Positions 1-7,819 of a stretch of 64,000 nucleotides of DNA are shown here, in pieces. Within the stretch, counting starts at the first letter, position 1. Each line of letters begins with the position of its first letter. The translations under genes and the position numbers were made by a program. The stretch is from positions 992,001 to 1,056,000 of the forward strand of contig NZ_VFPE01000001.1 in NCBI RefSeq assembly GCF_006783905.1, written 5' to 3'. The notes beneath the pieces are model-generated. The model was given only the letters and a program-made list of their open reading frames with translations. It did not search any database and was not told where the DNA came from. This DNA is from Microbacterium kyungheense (lineage in GTDB: Bacteria > Actinomycetota > Actinomycetes > Actinomycetales > Microbacteriaceae).

Positions 1-2019
1 GTCGCCGTGGACGAGGATCGGCAGCCAGGTGAACGTGCCGATCGGCTTGCGGTCCTGCTTCGCGCGGACGATGCCCTCCAGCACGCCGTCGACCGTCTCG
101 AGGTGCGACGGGTTGGCGGCGAGGTAGACCGGCAGCTCGGACTGGTTGTCGGCGACGAAGGTGCCCTCGGTGCCGAGGTGGTACTTCACGTCGCCCGACC
201 CGCTCTTCGAGCCGATAGCGACCGACCCCTCGAACTCGCGGAAGATCTGGCTGTAGGTCTTGCCGGCGATGTTGGTGAGCACGTTCAGGCGGCCGCGGTG
301 GGCCATGCCGATCGCGGCGCCGTCGAGGCCCGCCTCTGCGGCGCCCTGCAGGATCTCGTCGAGGAGCGGGATCAGCGACTCGCCGCCCTCGAGGCTGAAG
401 CGCTTCTGGCCGACGTACTTCGTCTGCAGGAACGTCTCGAACGCCTCGGCCTGGTTCAGCTTGTCGAGGATGCGCAGCTGCTCGTCGTGGCCCGGCTTCT
501 GGTACTTGACCTCGACGTTCTCCTGGAACCAGGCGCGCTGGCCCGGATCCTGGATGTGCATGTACTCGATGCCGATGGTGCGGCAGTACGAGTCGCGCAG
601 CACGCCGAGGATGTCGCGCAGCTTCATCTGGCGCTTGCCCCCGAACCCGCCGGTGACGAACTCGCGGTCGAGGTCCCAGAACGTGAGGCCGTGGCTCTCG
701 ATCTCGAGGTCGGGGTGCGTGCGCTGCACGTACTCGAGCGGGTCGATGTCGGCCATCAGGTGGCCGCGCACCCGGAACGAGTTGATGAGCTCCTGCACGC
801 GGGCCTGCTTGTCGACGCGCTCCGCGAGGTCGACGTTGATGTCGGCCGCCCAGTGGATCGGCGCGTACGGGATGCGCAGCGCGGCGAAGATGTCTTCGTA
901 GAATCCGCGCTGCCCGATGAGCAGCTCGTGCACCTTCTTGAGGAACTCGCCCGAGCCGGCGCCCTGGATGACGCGGTGGTCGTAGGTGCTCGTCAGGGTG
1001 ATGGTCTTGCCGATCGCCAGCTCGTTGAGCGTCTTGTCGCTCGCGCCCTGGAACTCGGCGGGGTATTCGAGGGCGCCGGCGCCGACGATGCAGCCCTGGC
1101 CCTTCATCAGGCGCGGCACCGAGTGCACGGTGCCGATGCCGCCGGGGTTGGTGAGCGACAGCGTCGTTCCCTGGAAGTCCGCCGCGGTCAGCTTGTTGTT
1201 GCGGGCGCGCGTGACGAGGTCCTCGTACGTGGTGAGGTACTCGTTGAACGTCAGCTGCTCGGCGCGCTTGATGCTCGGCACGAGCAGTGCGCGGGTGCCG
1301 TCGGGCTTGGGCAGGTCGATCGCGATGCCCAGGTTGACGTGCGCGGGCGCCACCACCGACGGCTTGCCGTCGATCTCGGCGTAGAACACGTTCTGGCTCG
1401 GGAACTCCTTGAGCGCCTGGATGAGCGCCCAGCCGATCAGGTGCGTGAAGCTGACCTTGCCGCCGCGGCTGCGGGCCATGTGGTTGTTGATGACGATGCG
1501 GTTGTCGATCATCAGCTTCGCCGGCACCGTGCGCACGCTCGTCGCGGTGGGGACCGTGAGCGACTCGTCCATGTTGGCGGCGAGCGTCTTGGGCATGCCG
1601 CGCAGCGGCGTGACGACGTCGGCCTCCGGGGCGGGGGCGTCAGCCGAGGACGGCTGCGCCTTGGGCGCCTGCGCCGGGATCGGCTGCGGCGCCGCCGGGC
1701 GGGCGGTGGTGCGGGCCACGGGCTGTGCGCCGATCACGGGGATCGGGGCGGTCACCGGTCGCGGCTCGGCGGACGCGGGCTGCGTCGTGGCCGGGGGCGT
1801 CGCCTCCGAGGCCGGTGCGGCGGCCGGTGCCGCCGCCGCAGCGGGAGCCGCTGCCGCCGTTCCGTCGGCGGGGTGGTAGGCCTCGAGGACGGGCCACCAC
1901 GCCTTGTCGACGGAGTTCTTGTCGATCTTGAACTGCTCGTACAGCTCCTCGACGAGCCACTCGTTGGCTCCGAACTCACCTTCGTTCGAAACCCCGACGC
2001 CCGTCACCTGGCTCGACAC
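1..2019 (-). CDS. kgd: Multifunctional 2-oxoglutarate decarboxylase/dehydrogenase (Kgd), N-terminal 673 residues
   Basis: This is the actinobacterial fused E2o-E1o subunit of the 2-oxoglutarate dehydrogenase complex of the TCA cycle. The visible part has an acidic N-terminus ([14 protein letters not shown]), an Ala/Pro linker at about residues 45-135, an acyltransferase domain at about 140-365 ([16 protein letters not shown] near 190; active-site motif [17 protein letters not shown] near 348), and then the start of the ThDP-dependent E1 domain ([11 protein letters not shown] near 570). The family is about 1230-1270 residues long, so roughly the last 45 percent is outside the window. The start is GTG at 2019; the nearby ATG at 2039 is out of frame. 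The gene diverges from guaB1. Family assignment is very secure. Confidence 0.96.
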   Translation of the reverse strand, partial: MSSQVTGVGVSNEGEFGANEWLVEELYEQFKIDKNSVDKAWWPVLEAYHPADGTAAAAPAAAAAPAAAPASEATPPATTQPASAEPRPVTAPIPVIGAQPVARTTARPAAPQPIPAQAPKAQPSSADAPAPEADVVTPLRGMPKTLAANMDESLTVPTATSVRTVPAKLMIDNRIVINNHMARSRGGKVSFTHLIGWALIQALKEFPSQNVFYAEIDGKPSVVAPAHVNLGIAIDLPKPDGTRALLVPSIKRAEQLTFNEYLTTYEDLVTRARNNKLTAADFQGTTLSLTNPGGIGTVHSVPRLMKGQGCIVGAGALEYPAEFQGASDKTLNELAIGKTITLTSTYDHRVIQGAGSGEFLKKVHELLIGQRGFYEDIFAALRIPYAPIHWAADINVDLAERVDKQARVQELINSFRVRGHLMADIDPLEYVQRTHPDLEIESHGLTFWDLDREFVTGGFGGKRQMKLRDILGVLRDSYCRTIGIEYMHIQDPGQRAWFQENVEVKYQKPGHDEQLRILDKLNQAEAFETFLQTKYVGQKRFSLEGGESLIPLLDEILQGAAEAGLDGAAIGMAHRGRLNVLTNIAGKTYSQIFREFEGSVAIGSKSGSGDVKYHLGTEGTFVADNQSELPVYLAANPSHLETVDGVLEGIVRAKQDRKPIGTFTWLPILVHGD

Positions 2020-2093
2020 GCTGAATCGCCTGCTTTCATCGCTGAAGTTGTGGGTCGTGCGCAGGGTGCTGACACCTGGACACGCATCGGTTA

Positions 2094-2099
2094 AGCCTA
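2094..2099 (-). promoter_or_regulatory. Putative -10 box of kgd
   Basis: TAGGCT on the minus strand lies about 75 nt upstream of the kgd GTG, in the divergent region with guaB1. It fits the TANNNT pattern seen before many genes here. No convincing -35 was identified. Confidence 0.4.
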
Positions 2100-2182
2100 G
2101 CCCAGTCCGCGGGCCCGGTCCCGGCCCCACCGTGGCGAGAACCTGAAAGAACCCGCATGATTCGCCGCACAGCAACTGTCAC

Positions 2183-2188
2183 TACCCT
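2183..2188 (+). promoter_or_regulatory. Putative -10 box of guaB1 (leaderless)
   Basis: TACCCT ends 8 nt before the ATG at 2197 and no Shine-Dalgarno sequence is visible. This suggests that transcription starts at or next to the start codon. Confidence 0.45.
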
Positions 2189-2196
2189 TGGCAGTC

Positions 2197-3654
2197 ATGG
2201 AGTTCTACGGCGAAACCCCCGATGTCGACCTGACGTACTCGGACGTCTTCCTCGTGCCGCGCCGCTCGGCGATCACGAGCCGCCTCGACGTGGACCTCGC
2301 GCCGGGCGACGGCACGACCGCGACCCTGCCGCTCGTGTCGGCCAACATGAACTCCGTCACCGGCGCCCGTCTGGCGGCGACGCTCGCGCGCCGCGGCGGC
2401 CTCGGCGTGCTGCCGCAGGACATGCCGCTGCAGGAGCTCGACGCCGCGATCCGGTGGGTCAAGGCGCAGCCGGTGCAGTGGGACACGCCGCTCGTGCTCC
2501 CGCCCGACGCGACGGTCGCCGACGCGGCGCGGCTGCTGCCTCCGACCGAGGGACACGGCATCGTGGTCGCGGACGCGTCCACCGGCCACGTCGACGCCGA
2601 CGACATCCTGGGCATCGTGCCGGCCACGCGCCTGGGCACGGCGCTGCCCGATGCCCGCCTGGGCGACCTGGCGCGCGGGCGGGCGGCATCCGTCGACGCG
2701 GAAGACATCGACAGCGCGCGACACGCGTTCGACGTGATCGTCGCCGCCGACGCCGAGACGGTATGCGTCCTGCAGCACGGGCACCTGGTCGGCACCCTGT
2801 CGCGCCGCAGTGCGCTGCGCTCGACGCTGTACCGGCCCGCGGTCGACGCATCCGGACGCCTCATCGTGGCAGCCGCCGTCGGCATCAACGGCGACGTCGC
2901 CGCCAAGGCGAAGGCTCTCGCGGCCGCGGGTGTCGACGTCCTCGTCGTCGACACCGCGCACGGTCACCAGGAGGGGATGCTGCGTGCCCTGCGCGCCGTC
3001 GCGGACCTCGATCTCGGCATCCCGATCGCTGCCGGCAACATCGTCAGCGCCGAAGGCGTGCACGACCTCGTGACCGCGGGCGCCACGATCCTCAAGGTGG
3101 GTGTCGGACCGGGCGCGATGTGCACGACCCGCATGATGACCGCCGTCGGGCGTCCGCAGTTCTCGGCGGTGCTCGAGACCGCCGAGGCGGCCCGCGTCAT
3201 GGGCGCGCACGTGTGGGCCGACGGCGGTGTGCGCTACCCGCGCGACGTCGCCCTCGCGCTCGCCGCCGGCGCCGCGTCGGTCATGATCGGCTCGTGGTTC
3301 GCCGGCACCATCGAGGCGCCCGGCGAGCTGCAGCTGGATGACGCGGGCCGCGCCTACAAGGAGTCGTGGGGCATGGCCTCGACGAAGGCCGTGCACGAGC
3401 GCTTCGGCCGCCTCGACCCGTACGAGCTCGCCCGCAAGGAACTGTTCGCCGAGGGCATCTCGTCGTCGAGGATCTACCTCGATCCGCTGCGTCCCGGTCT
3501 GGAGGACCTGCTCGACATGATCACGTCGGGCGTGCGCTCGTCGTTCACGTACGCGGGCGCCTCGACGGTCGCCGAGTTCCACGACCGCGCGCGCGTGGGC
3601 CTGCAGTCCGCCGCGGGCTACGAAGAGGGCAAGGCGCTGCCCGTCAGCTGGTGA
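2197..3654 (+). CDS. guaB1: GuaB1-family IMP dehydrogenase/GMP reductase-related protein
   Basis: This is a 485-aa TIM-barrel protein of the IMPDH/GMPR superfamily. It begins MEFYGETPDVDLTYSDVFLVP and has a CBS-pair insert at about residues 90-215. The nucleotide-binding catalytic loop is GPGAMCTTRMM, with the thioimidate cysteine near residue 309. It is followed by WADGGVRYPRDVALALAAGA. The GuaB1 class in mycobacteria has been linked to GMP reductase activity (GMP to IMP, purine salvage), so this is more likely a salvage enzyme than the biosynthetic GuaB. The ATG at 2197 is preferred over the in-frame TTG at 2188, which would overlap the -10 box. A perfect palindrome follows the stop. Confidence 0.88.
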   Translation: MEFYGETPDVDLTYSDVFLVPRRSAITSRLDVDLAPGDGTTATLPLVSANMNSVTGARLAATLARRGGLGVLPQDMPLQELDAAIRWVKAQPVQWDTPLVLPPDATVADAARLLPPTEGHGIVVADASTGHVDADDILGIVPATRLGTALPDARLGDLARGRAASVDAEDIDSARHAFDVIVAADAETVCVLQHGHLVGTLSRRSALRSTLYRPAVDASGRLIVAAAVGINGDVAAKAKALAAAGVDVLVVDTAHGHQEGMLRALRAVADLDLGIPIAAGNIVSAEGVHDLVTAGATILKVGVGPGAMCTTRMMTAVGRPQFSAVLETAEAARVMGAHVWADGGVRYPRDVALALAAGAASVMIGSWFAGTIEAPGELQLDDAGRAYKESWGMASTKAVHERFGRLDPYELARKELFAEGISSSRIYLDPLRPGLEDLLDMITSGVRSSFTYAGASTVAEFHDRARVGLQSAAGYEEGKALPVSW

Positions 3655-3659
3655 GGAGT

Positions 3660-3681
3660 GGATGCCGGGCGCCCGGCATCC
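3660..3681. terminator. 22-bp perfect palindrome between convergent genes
   Basis: GGATGCCGGGC is followed immediately by its exact reverse complement, 5 nt after the guaB1 stop. It sits between convergent genes, so it may act as a bidirectional terminator. It is built from an inverted pair of the GGATGCC heptamer that is enriched across the window. Confidence 0.55.
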
Positions 3682-3774
3682 TGTCCTCGCATCCAGTCCT
3701 CCGACCCTGCACCCTTCGGAGGCCCTCCGCCGGCCTGCGTCCGGGGATGGTGCGGATCCTGCGTCGTCGCACCC

Positions 3775-3875
3775 GGCATGCGCTGTCGGACTGGCGCGAC
3801 TACCTTCCTTCGCGCTGCCGAAATCGGCATGCGCTGCTGCTTGTTACGGGCGCGGATGCCGATTTCGACAGCGCG
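3775..3875. repeat. 101-nt structured repeat, copy A
   Basis: It matches 5298-5398 in the same orientation, with about 7 substitutions in 101 positions by eye. It contains nested inverted repeats: GCGCTGTCG (3780-3788) with CGACAGCGC (3866-3874), and CGAAATCGGCAT (3819-3830) with ATGCCGATTTCG (3856-3867). It lies downstream of the minus-strand AbiEi-like gene. Confidence 0.85.
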
Positions 3876-4057
3876 GACGAACAGGGGGGCGAGTCCGAGT
3901 GGCTGCTGCTGTCGCCGCGGCGCAGCGAACTGGTGGATCCAGGGGATCCCGGCGCCCTCGCACGTCGGCACGGAGGCCGCCGGCCGGACGCGGCCGTGGG
4001 CGGGACGGAGCCGATCGGGCGTCCGGCGCACGTCGCCCGTGGCTGCGGCGGAGCGCG

Positions 4058-5023
4058 CTACGGCCGCGGCTTGGTGCTGGGCAGCCCGTCGGCAGTGAGG
4101 ACGTCGTACACGAGCCGCGGGTTGTCGAAATCGGTGGCCTCAAGCCGCGAGAACCCGCGGACTTCGCGGCGGATCTCGTTCTCGCGGTTCTTCTCGTCGA
4201 TGACGATCTCGTGCGGATCGCGGTCGTCGCCGAAGTCCGGACTGAGGTACTTGCCGCGCCCGTCGACTTCGAGCCAGTGGTCGTGCTCGGGGAAGTAGCG
4301 GTCGCCGAACACCAGTCTTCCGCTGCGGAGGATCCGTCGTTCCTGCGACCGGGACCGCGGGAAGCCGAGGCTGCGCAGCACGTGGGCGGCCTTCGTCTCG
4401 CGTGGGTTCGCGGCGCCAGGATCGGCGACATCCAGCACGCGGCGGGCACGCACGTCGCCGCGCTGTCGGGGTACCGCATCGAGGAGCGACGTCAGTTCTT
4501 CGACAGTCGTCAGGGGTCCGCCGTCGCGATCCCTCCAGATCGCCTGGTCGACGGCGCTCGCGGCTACCAGGAACGGTGCACTTCGGGCGATGTCGAGGGC
4601 GGTCTGGGCCGGAGTGGTGAGTTCGTGCATGCCGAAGGGCTCTCGCTCCACGCCCTCGAGTCCGATGGCGCGTCGCTTGACCGCGCCACCGGAACGTCCG
4701 CCCGTCGCGCGCTCGATCCTCACGTCGACGCGACGGGGCCACGCGCCCAAAATGTCGATGTCGTGCTGGGCGGCCGCCGCGAAGTGCGAGATGACCGCGC
4801 CGGGCTCGAGCCGCCGCGCGACCTCATCGACCAGGACCCGATGCCGCTGGATCGGGCGGAGTCTGCGCCACTCGGCGGTCACGACGTACGAGCCGGCCGT
4901 GATCCGCGTCCAGGAGCCGGACGCAAGATTCCGGCGCAGCCGCCGATCATCGACGACGTCGAGCTGTTCGCGACGGCGCATGACCACGAGCTCGGTCGCT
5001 GACGGTGCGGTGGTGGACGACAT
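4058..5023 (-). CDS. AbiEi-like winged-helix plus PD-(D/E)XK-type (DUF559-like) protein
   Basis: This 321-aa protein resembles an actinobacterial family usually annotated as AbiEi-like antitoxin or DUF559 protein. The N-terminal part (about 10-60) looks like the AbiEi winged helix (RRNLASGSWTRITAGSYVV). Next come ISHFAAAAQHDIDILGAWP and RVDVRIERATGGRS. The C-terminal part has a nuclease-like arrangement: ANPRETKAAHVL, YFPEHDHWLEVDGRGKY and EKNRENEIRREV, which could supply E, D/E and K. No toxin gene is adjacent. The ATG at 5023 is chosen (GGAG just upstream); longer in-frame starts would run through tandem repeats. Copies A and B of a 101-nt repeat flank it. Function is unknown; activity as a nuclease is inference. 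Confidence 0.75.
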   Translation of the reverse strand: MSSTTAPSATELVVMRRREQLDVVDDRRLRRNLASGSWTRITAGSYVVTAEWRRLRPIQRHRVLVDEVARRLEPGAVISHFAAAAQHDIDILGAWPRRVDVRIERATGGRSGGAVKRRAIGLEGVEREPFGMHELTTPAQTALDIARSAPFLVAASAVDQAIWRDRDGGPLTTVEELTSLLDAVPRQRGDVRARRVLDVADPGAANPRETKAAHVLRSLGFPRSRSQERRILRSGRLVFGDRYFPEHDHWLEVDGRGKYLSPDFGDDRDPHEIVIDEKNRENEIRREVRGFSRLEATDFDNPRLVYDVLTADGLPSTKPRP

Positions 5024-5174
5024 CGCTCCACGATCCCCTGACGCGTGCCCGCCACGGCACGTCCGCTCACGATCTGTGGGCAGCGCCCGCCAGGTGGCCG
5101 CTGGGGAGGAACCGCCGTGCCGGGCAACGGCCAGCGTGCCTCGCCTTGCCCCGGGGTTCCTCGCGCTGCGTCGG

Positions 5175-5243
5175 GCCTCGCGCTGCCCTGGCGCCTTGCG
5201 CTGCCCTGGCGCCTCGCGTCGCCCTGCGCCTCGCGTTGCCCGG
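5175..5243. repeat. Imperfect tandem repeat, four units of 17-18 nt
   Basis: The units start at 5175, 5193, 5211 and 5228 and follow the pattern GCCTCGCGCTGCCCTGGC with a few substitutions. They lie in the likely upstream region of the AbiEi-like gene. Confidence 0.75.
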
Positions 5244-5297
5244 GTGCCCGCGAGTTCGCCCCCGCCGGAGGTGCGGCATCCCTTCGCTGCCGAGATC

Positions 5298-5398
5298 GGC
5301 ATGCGCTGTCGAACTGGCGCGAGCACCTTCCTTCGCGCGGCCGAAATCGGCATGCGCTGCTGCTTTTTTCGGGCGCGGACGCCGATTTCGACAGCGCG
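5298..5398. repeat. 101-nt structured repeat, copy B
   Basis: This is the second copy of the element at 3775-3875, in direct orientation and upstream of the AbiEi-like gene. Its outer arms are slightly longer than in copy A (GCGCTGTCGAA with TTCGACAGCGC). The central hairpin arms CGAAATCGGCAT and a one-mismatch partner are retained. Confidence 0.85.
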
Positions 5399-5434
5399 AA
5401 CCGAGATGGGGTCCCCTCCGGTCCGCGCGCGGCG

Positions 5435-6310
5435 TCAGCGCAGGCGCGACAGCGCGCGCTCGTGCACTGCGGGGTCGGAGTCCATGCCGGCGGGGGAGTC
5501 GGGGCCGTACACGACGAGCTCGTCGAACCCGAGCGCGTCAGCGCGCTCGGCGGCTGCGACGTACTCCCCGACGCTCGTCGTCGGCCGCACCCGGCCGAAC
5601 CCGAGCAGCAGCGAGCGGCGCACACTCGTGGGGGCACGGCCGGCTTCGGCGCACGCGCGGACGAAGCCGTCGGCCTGACGGCCCAGCAGGTCCCAGTACT
5701 CGTCGGCGTCGAGCGCCGTCGATCCCGGGCCGCCGTACGTGTTCCAGGTGTCGGCGTGCGTCGCCGCCAGCGCGAGTGCGCGTGGACCGTGGGCGGCCAG
5801 GAGCAGCTCCGGCCGAGGCGTGCCCGACGGGGCGGCGATCGTCTCGAGGCCGTGGAACGAGAGCGTCGAGCCCTCCCAGTCCGTCGCGCCGTCCAGGACC
5901 GCCGAGTAGCCGCGCACGACGTCGGCGAACCGTGCCGCCATGGCGCGGGGCTCGTCGCGCACACCATGATCGGCGAGGGCGCACGTGGGCGCGCCCGCGC
6001 CGAGGCCGAGCACGAGGCGGCCGCCGGCGATGTCCTGCACCGTCATGGCGACGCGTGCGAGCGTCACCGGGGTGCGGAACACCGCCGAGGCGACGAGGGT
6101 GCCGAGTCGGACGCGCTCGGTGGCACCGGCTGCCGCGGTCAGCGTCGTGAACGCCTCGCTCAGCCACATCCCGGGCGCCGTGGCGTGGGTGAGGTGGTCG
6201 TAGGTGTACGCCACGTCGTAGCCGATGTCGTCGGCCCAGCGGTACCAGCGCTCCTGCGCGCGCCACGGGCCGACCGGGGGGATCACGACGCTGATCCTGT
6301 CGAGTGTCAT
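5435..6310 (-). CDS. LLM class (luciferase-like) flavin-dependent oxidoreductase
   Basis: This 291-aa protein starts MTLDRISVVIPPVGPW and has the bacterial luciferase-like TIM-barrel pattern. The signs are YDVAYTYDHLTH, RVRLGTLVASAVFRTP, VTLARVAMTVQDIAGGRLVLGLGAG, and a C-terminal ALGFDELVVYGP strand. Such proteins use FMN or coenzyme F420; substrate and cofactor cannot be read from the sequence. It is transcribed away from the CNNM genes, with a GGATGCC inverted pair in the divergent region. The ATG at 6310 is the first in frame. Confidence 0.85.
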   Translation of the reverse strand: MTLDRISVVIPPVGPWRAQERWYRWADDIGYDVAYTYDHLTHATAPGMWLSEAFTTLTAAAGATERVRLGTLVASAVFRTPVTLARVAMTVQDIAGGRLVLGLGAGAPTCALADHGVRDEPRAMAARFADVVRGYSAVLDGATDWEGSTLSFHGLETIAAPSGTPRPELLLAAHGPRALALAATHADTWNTYGGPGSTALDADEYWDLLGRQADGFVRACAEAGRAPTSVRRSLLLGFGRVRPTTSVGEYVAAAERADALGFDELVVYGPDSPAGMDSDPAVHERALSRLR

Positions 6311-6345
6311 CCCGACATCGTGTCACCGCGGACGCGGGTGCGGGT

Positions 6346-6367
6346 GGATGCCGGGGCCTCGGCATCC
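6346..6367. repeat. Inverted GGATGCCG pair in a divergent promoter region
   Basis: GGATGCCG (6346-6353) and CGGCATCC (6360-6367) are separated by 6 nt. They lie between the divergent LLM and CNNM genes, where a terminator is not expected, so the pair may be a regulatory dyad or a repeated genomic motif. Confidence 0.6.
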
Positions 6368-6400
6368 CGATCCGTCCAGGCCGCGGGCCGGCACCTGCCG

Positions 6401-6406
6401 TAGACT
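6401..6406 (+). promoter_or_regulatory. Putative -10 box of the uORF-CNNM transcript
   Basis: TAGACT ends 10 nt before the ATG of the 23-codon ORF at 6417. The same hexamer precedes argS and lysA. The spacing would make the small ORF leaderless. Confidence 0.5.
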
Positions 6407-6416
6407 GTTCGGCACG

Positions 6417-6488
6417 ATGGACGACCCCCCTAGTTGTAGACCCTCGCCCCACCGACCCGACTCCCGCCTGAACGGGGGTGATGTGTGA
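6417..6488 (+). CDS. 23-codon proline-rich upstream ORF (candidate leader peptide)
   Basis: The ORF begins MDDPPSCRPSPHRPD and ends NGGDV. Its TGA stop (6486-6488) overlaps the first base of the CNNM ATG (6488). The start lies about 10 nt after a TAGACT -10 box, so it would be read from a leaderless mRNA. The CNNM ribosome-binding site GGGGG (6474-6478) is inside the ORF and can pair with the C-run in its Pro codons (ACCCCC 6424-6429 with GGGGGT 6474-6479). The acidic-proline N-terminus is like that of the enterobacterial MgtL leader. Translation and a regulatory role are inferred. Confidence 0.5.
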   Translation: MDDPPSCRPSPHRPDSRLNGGDV

Positions 6489-7819
6489 TGGACTACGTCA
6501 TGCTGGGCGTGGGGCTCCTGCTCACCATCGGCACCGGCCTGTTCGTCGCGAGCGAGTTCGCGCTCGTGAACCTCGACCGCGCCGACCTCGAAGCCCGTCA
6601 AGCCGCCGGCGAGTCCCGGCTGTCGCTGACGATCAGCGCGCTGCGCATCACGTCGACCCACCTGTCGAGTGCGCAGCTCGGCATCACGCTGACGACGCTG
6701 CTGACCGGTTACACGATGGAACCGGCGATCTCGAACCTGCTCGCGCCGGTGTTCGACGCATGGGGGGTCCCCGCGACGGTGTCGCGCCCCCTGGCCGCCA
6801 TCATCGGCGTCGCGATCGCGACCGTGTTCTCGATGATCCTCGGCGAGCTCGTCCCGAAGAACTTCGCACTGGCGGTGCCGCGGCAGACCGCAAAGCTCGT
6901 GATGCCGTTCCAGGTGGCGTTCACGACGGTGTTCCGTCCGGCGATCGTCGTGCTCAACGGCAGCGCCAACGGCGTGCTGCGGGCGATGGGCGTCGAGCCC
7001 AAGGAGGAGCTGTCGGGTGCGCGCACCGCGGAGGAGCTGTCGAGCCTCGTCCGCCGTTCCGCGAGCGCGGGCGTGCTCGAAGAGGACACGGCGTCGCTCC
7101 TGGACCGCAGCCTCACCTTCGCCCGCCTGACCGCGGCCGACGTCATGACGCCGCGGCCCAGCATCCATGCGCTCGCCGCGGACGACTCCGCCGAGGACGT
7201 CATCCAGCTCGCCCGCCGCACCGGACACAGCCGGTTCCCCGTCTACGACGACTCGATGGACGACATCACCGGCATCGTGCACCTGAAGGCGGCCGTGAGC
7301 GTGCCGCGCGAGCGCCGCGCCGACGTGCCGGCGGCCGCCCTGGCCACGGAGCCGCTGCGCTTCCCCGAGGCGGTGCATCTCGACGTGCTGGTCGCGGAGC
7401 TGCGCGCCCGCGGGTACCAGATGGCGATCGTCGTGGACGAGTACGGCGGCACCGCGGGCGTCGTGACCCTCGAGGACCTCGTGGAAGAGATCGTCGGCGA
7501 GGTGCTCGACGAGCACGACCGCCGGCGCGCGGGGATCGTCCGAGTCGACGACACCGTCCTGTTCCCGGGCGAACTGCGACCCGACGAGGTCCGCGACCGC
7601 GCCGGCATCCGGATCCCCGAGGGTGATGTGTACGACACCGTCGGCGGCTACATCATGAGCGTGCTCGAGCGGATCCCCGCCGTCGGCGACAGCGTCGAGA
7701 TCGAGGACGGCACGCTCGAGGTGCAGCGCATGGATGCGCGTCGCGTGGACCGTGTGCGCTTCACGCCGAGGCCGATGCCCCACGACGTCGATGCCGCCGA
7801 AGGGGGTGAGCGTCGATGA
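6488..7819 (+). CDS. CNNM/CorC-type (HlyC/CorC, UPF0053) transporter, full length
   Basis: This 443-aa membrane protein has an N-terminal DUF21 transmembrane domain (about 1-185; [53 protein letters not shown]). A CBS pair follows from about 215 to 335 ([33 protein letters not shown]), then a C-terminal CorC/HlyC domain. Related CNNM and Mpf proteins move or sense Mg2+ (or Co2+). The ATG at 6488 is preferred over GTG 6485 because GGGGG is 9 nt upstream. Its start overlaps the stop of a small upstream ORF, and its end overlaps the next gene by 4 nt (ATGA). Confidence 0.92.
   Translation: MDYVMLGVGLLLTIGTGLFVASEFALVNLDRADLEARQAAGESRLSLTISALRITSTHLSSAQLGITLTTLLTGYTMEPAISNLLAPVFDAWGVPATVSRPLAAIIGVAIATVFSMILGELVPKNFALAVPRQTAKLVMPFQVAFTTVFRPAIVVLNGSANGVLRAMGVEPKEELSGARTAEELSSLVRRSASAGVLEEDTASLLDRSLTFARLTAADVMTPRPSIHALAADDSAEDVIQLARRTGHSRFPVYDDSMDDITGIVHLKAAVSVPRERRADVPAAALATEPLRFPEAVHLDVLVAELRARGYQMAIVVDEYGGTAGVVTLEDLVEEIVGEVLDEHDRRRAGIVRVDDTVLFPGELRPDEVRDRAGIRIPEGDVYDTVGGYIMSVLERIPAVGDSVEIEDGTLEVQRMDARRVDRVRFTPRPMPHDVDAAEGGERR

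Larger units (their letters stand above)
3655..4057. other. 403-bp intergenic stretch with hairpin and structured repeat
   Basis: No convincing gene is seen here. It holds the palindromic terminator after guaB1 and copy A of a 101-nt structured repeat whose second copy lies on the far side of the adjacent AbiEi-like gene. The open frames across it are composition-driven and lack family features. Confidence 0.7.
5024..5434. other. 411-bp intergenic stretch with tandem and structured repeats
   Basis: No supported gene is present. It contains four imperfect 17-18-nt tandem units (5175-5243) and copy B of the 101-nt structured repeat (5298-5398). It separates the start of the AbiEi-like gene from the end of the luciferase-like gene, so it should contain the AbiEi-like gene's promoter, which I could not identify. 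Confidence 0.7.

Noticed and set aside
7..2094. 695-aa open frame on the plus strand
   Set aside because: It is antisense to kgd, whose minus-strand translation shows all the catalytic motifs. The plus frame is open only because of third-position GC bias.
2188..2196. TTG start for guaB1
   Set aside because: It begins on the last base of the TACCCT -10 box and would add three non-conserved residues; the ATG at 2197 is better placed.
4058..5023. AbiE toxin-antitoxin pair
   Set aside because: No AbiEii-like nucleotidyltransferase toxin is adjacent to this gene or to the one at 60486, so a classical two-gene AbiE system is not supported.
4058..5353. Longer start (5353) for the AbiEi-like gene
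   Set aside because: The extra 110 residues come from tandem and structured repeats and have no relation to the family; the ATG at 5023 has a ribosome-binding site and fits homologue length.
5165..5400. CRISPR array
   Set aside because: The tandem units are contiguous without spacers, and the other repeat has only two copies 1.5 kb apart with a gene between them.
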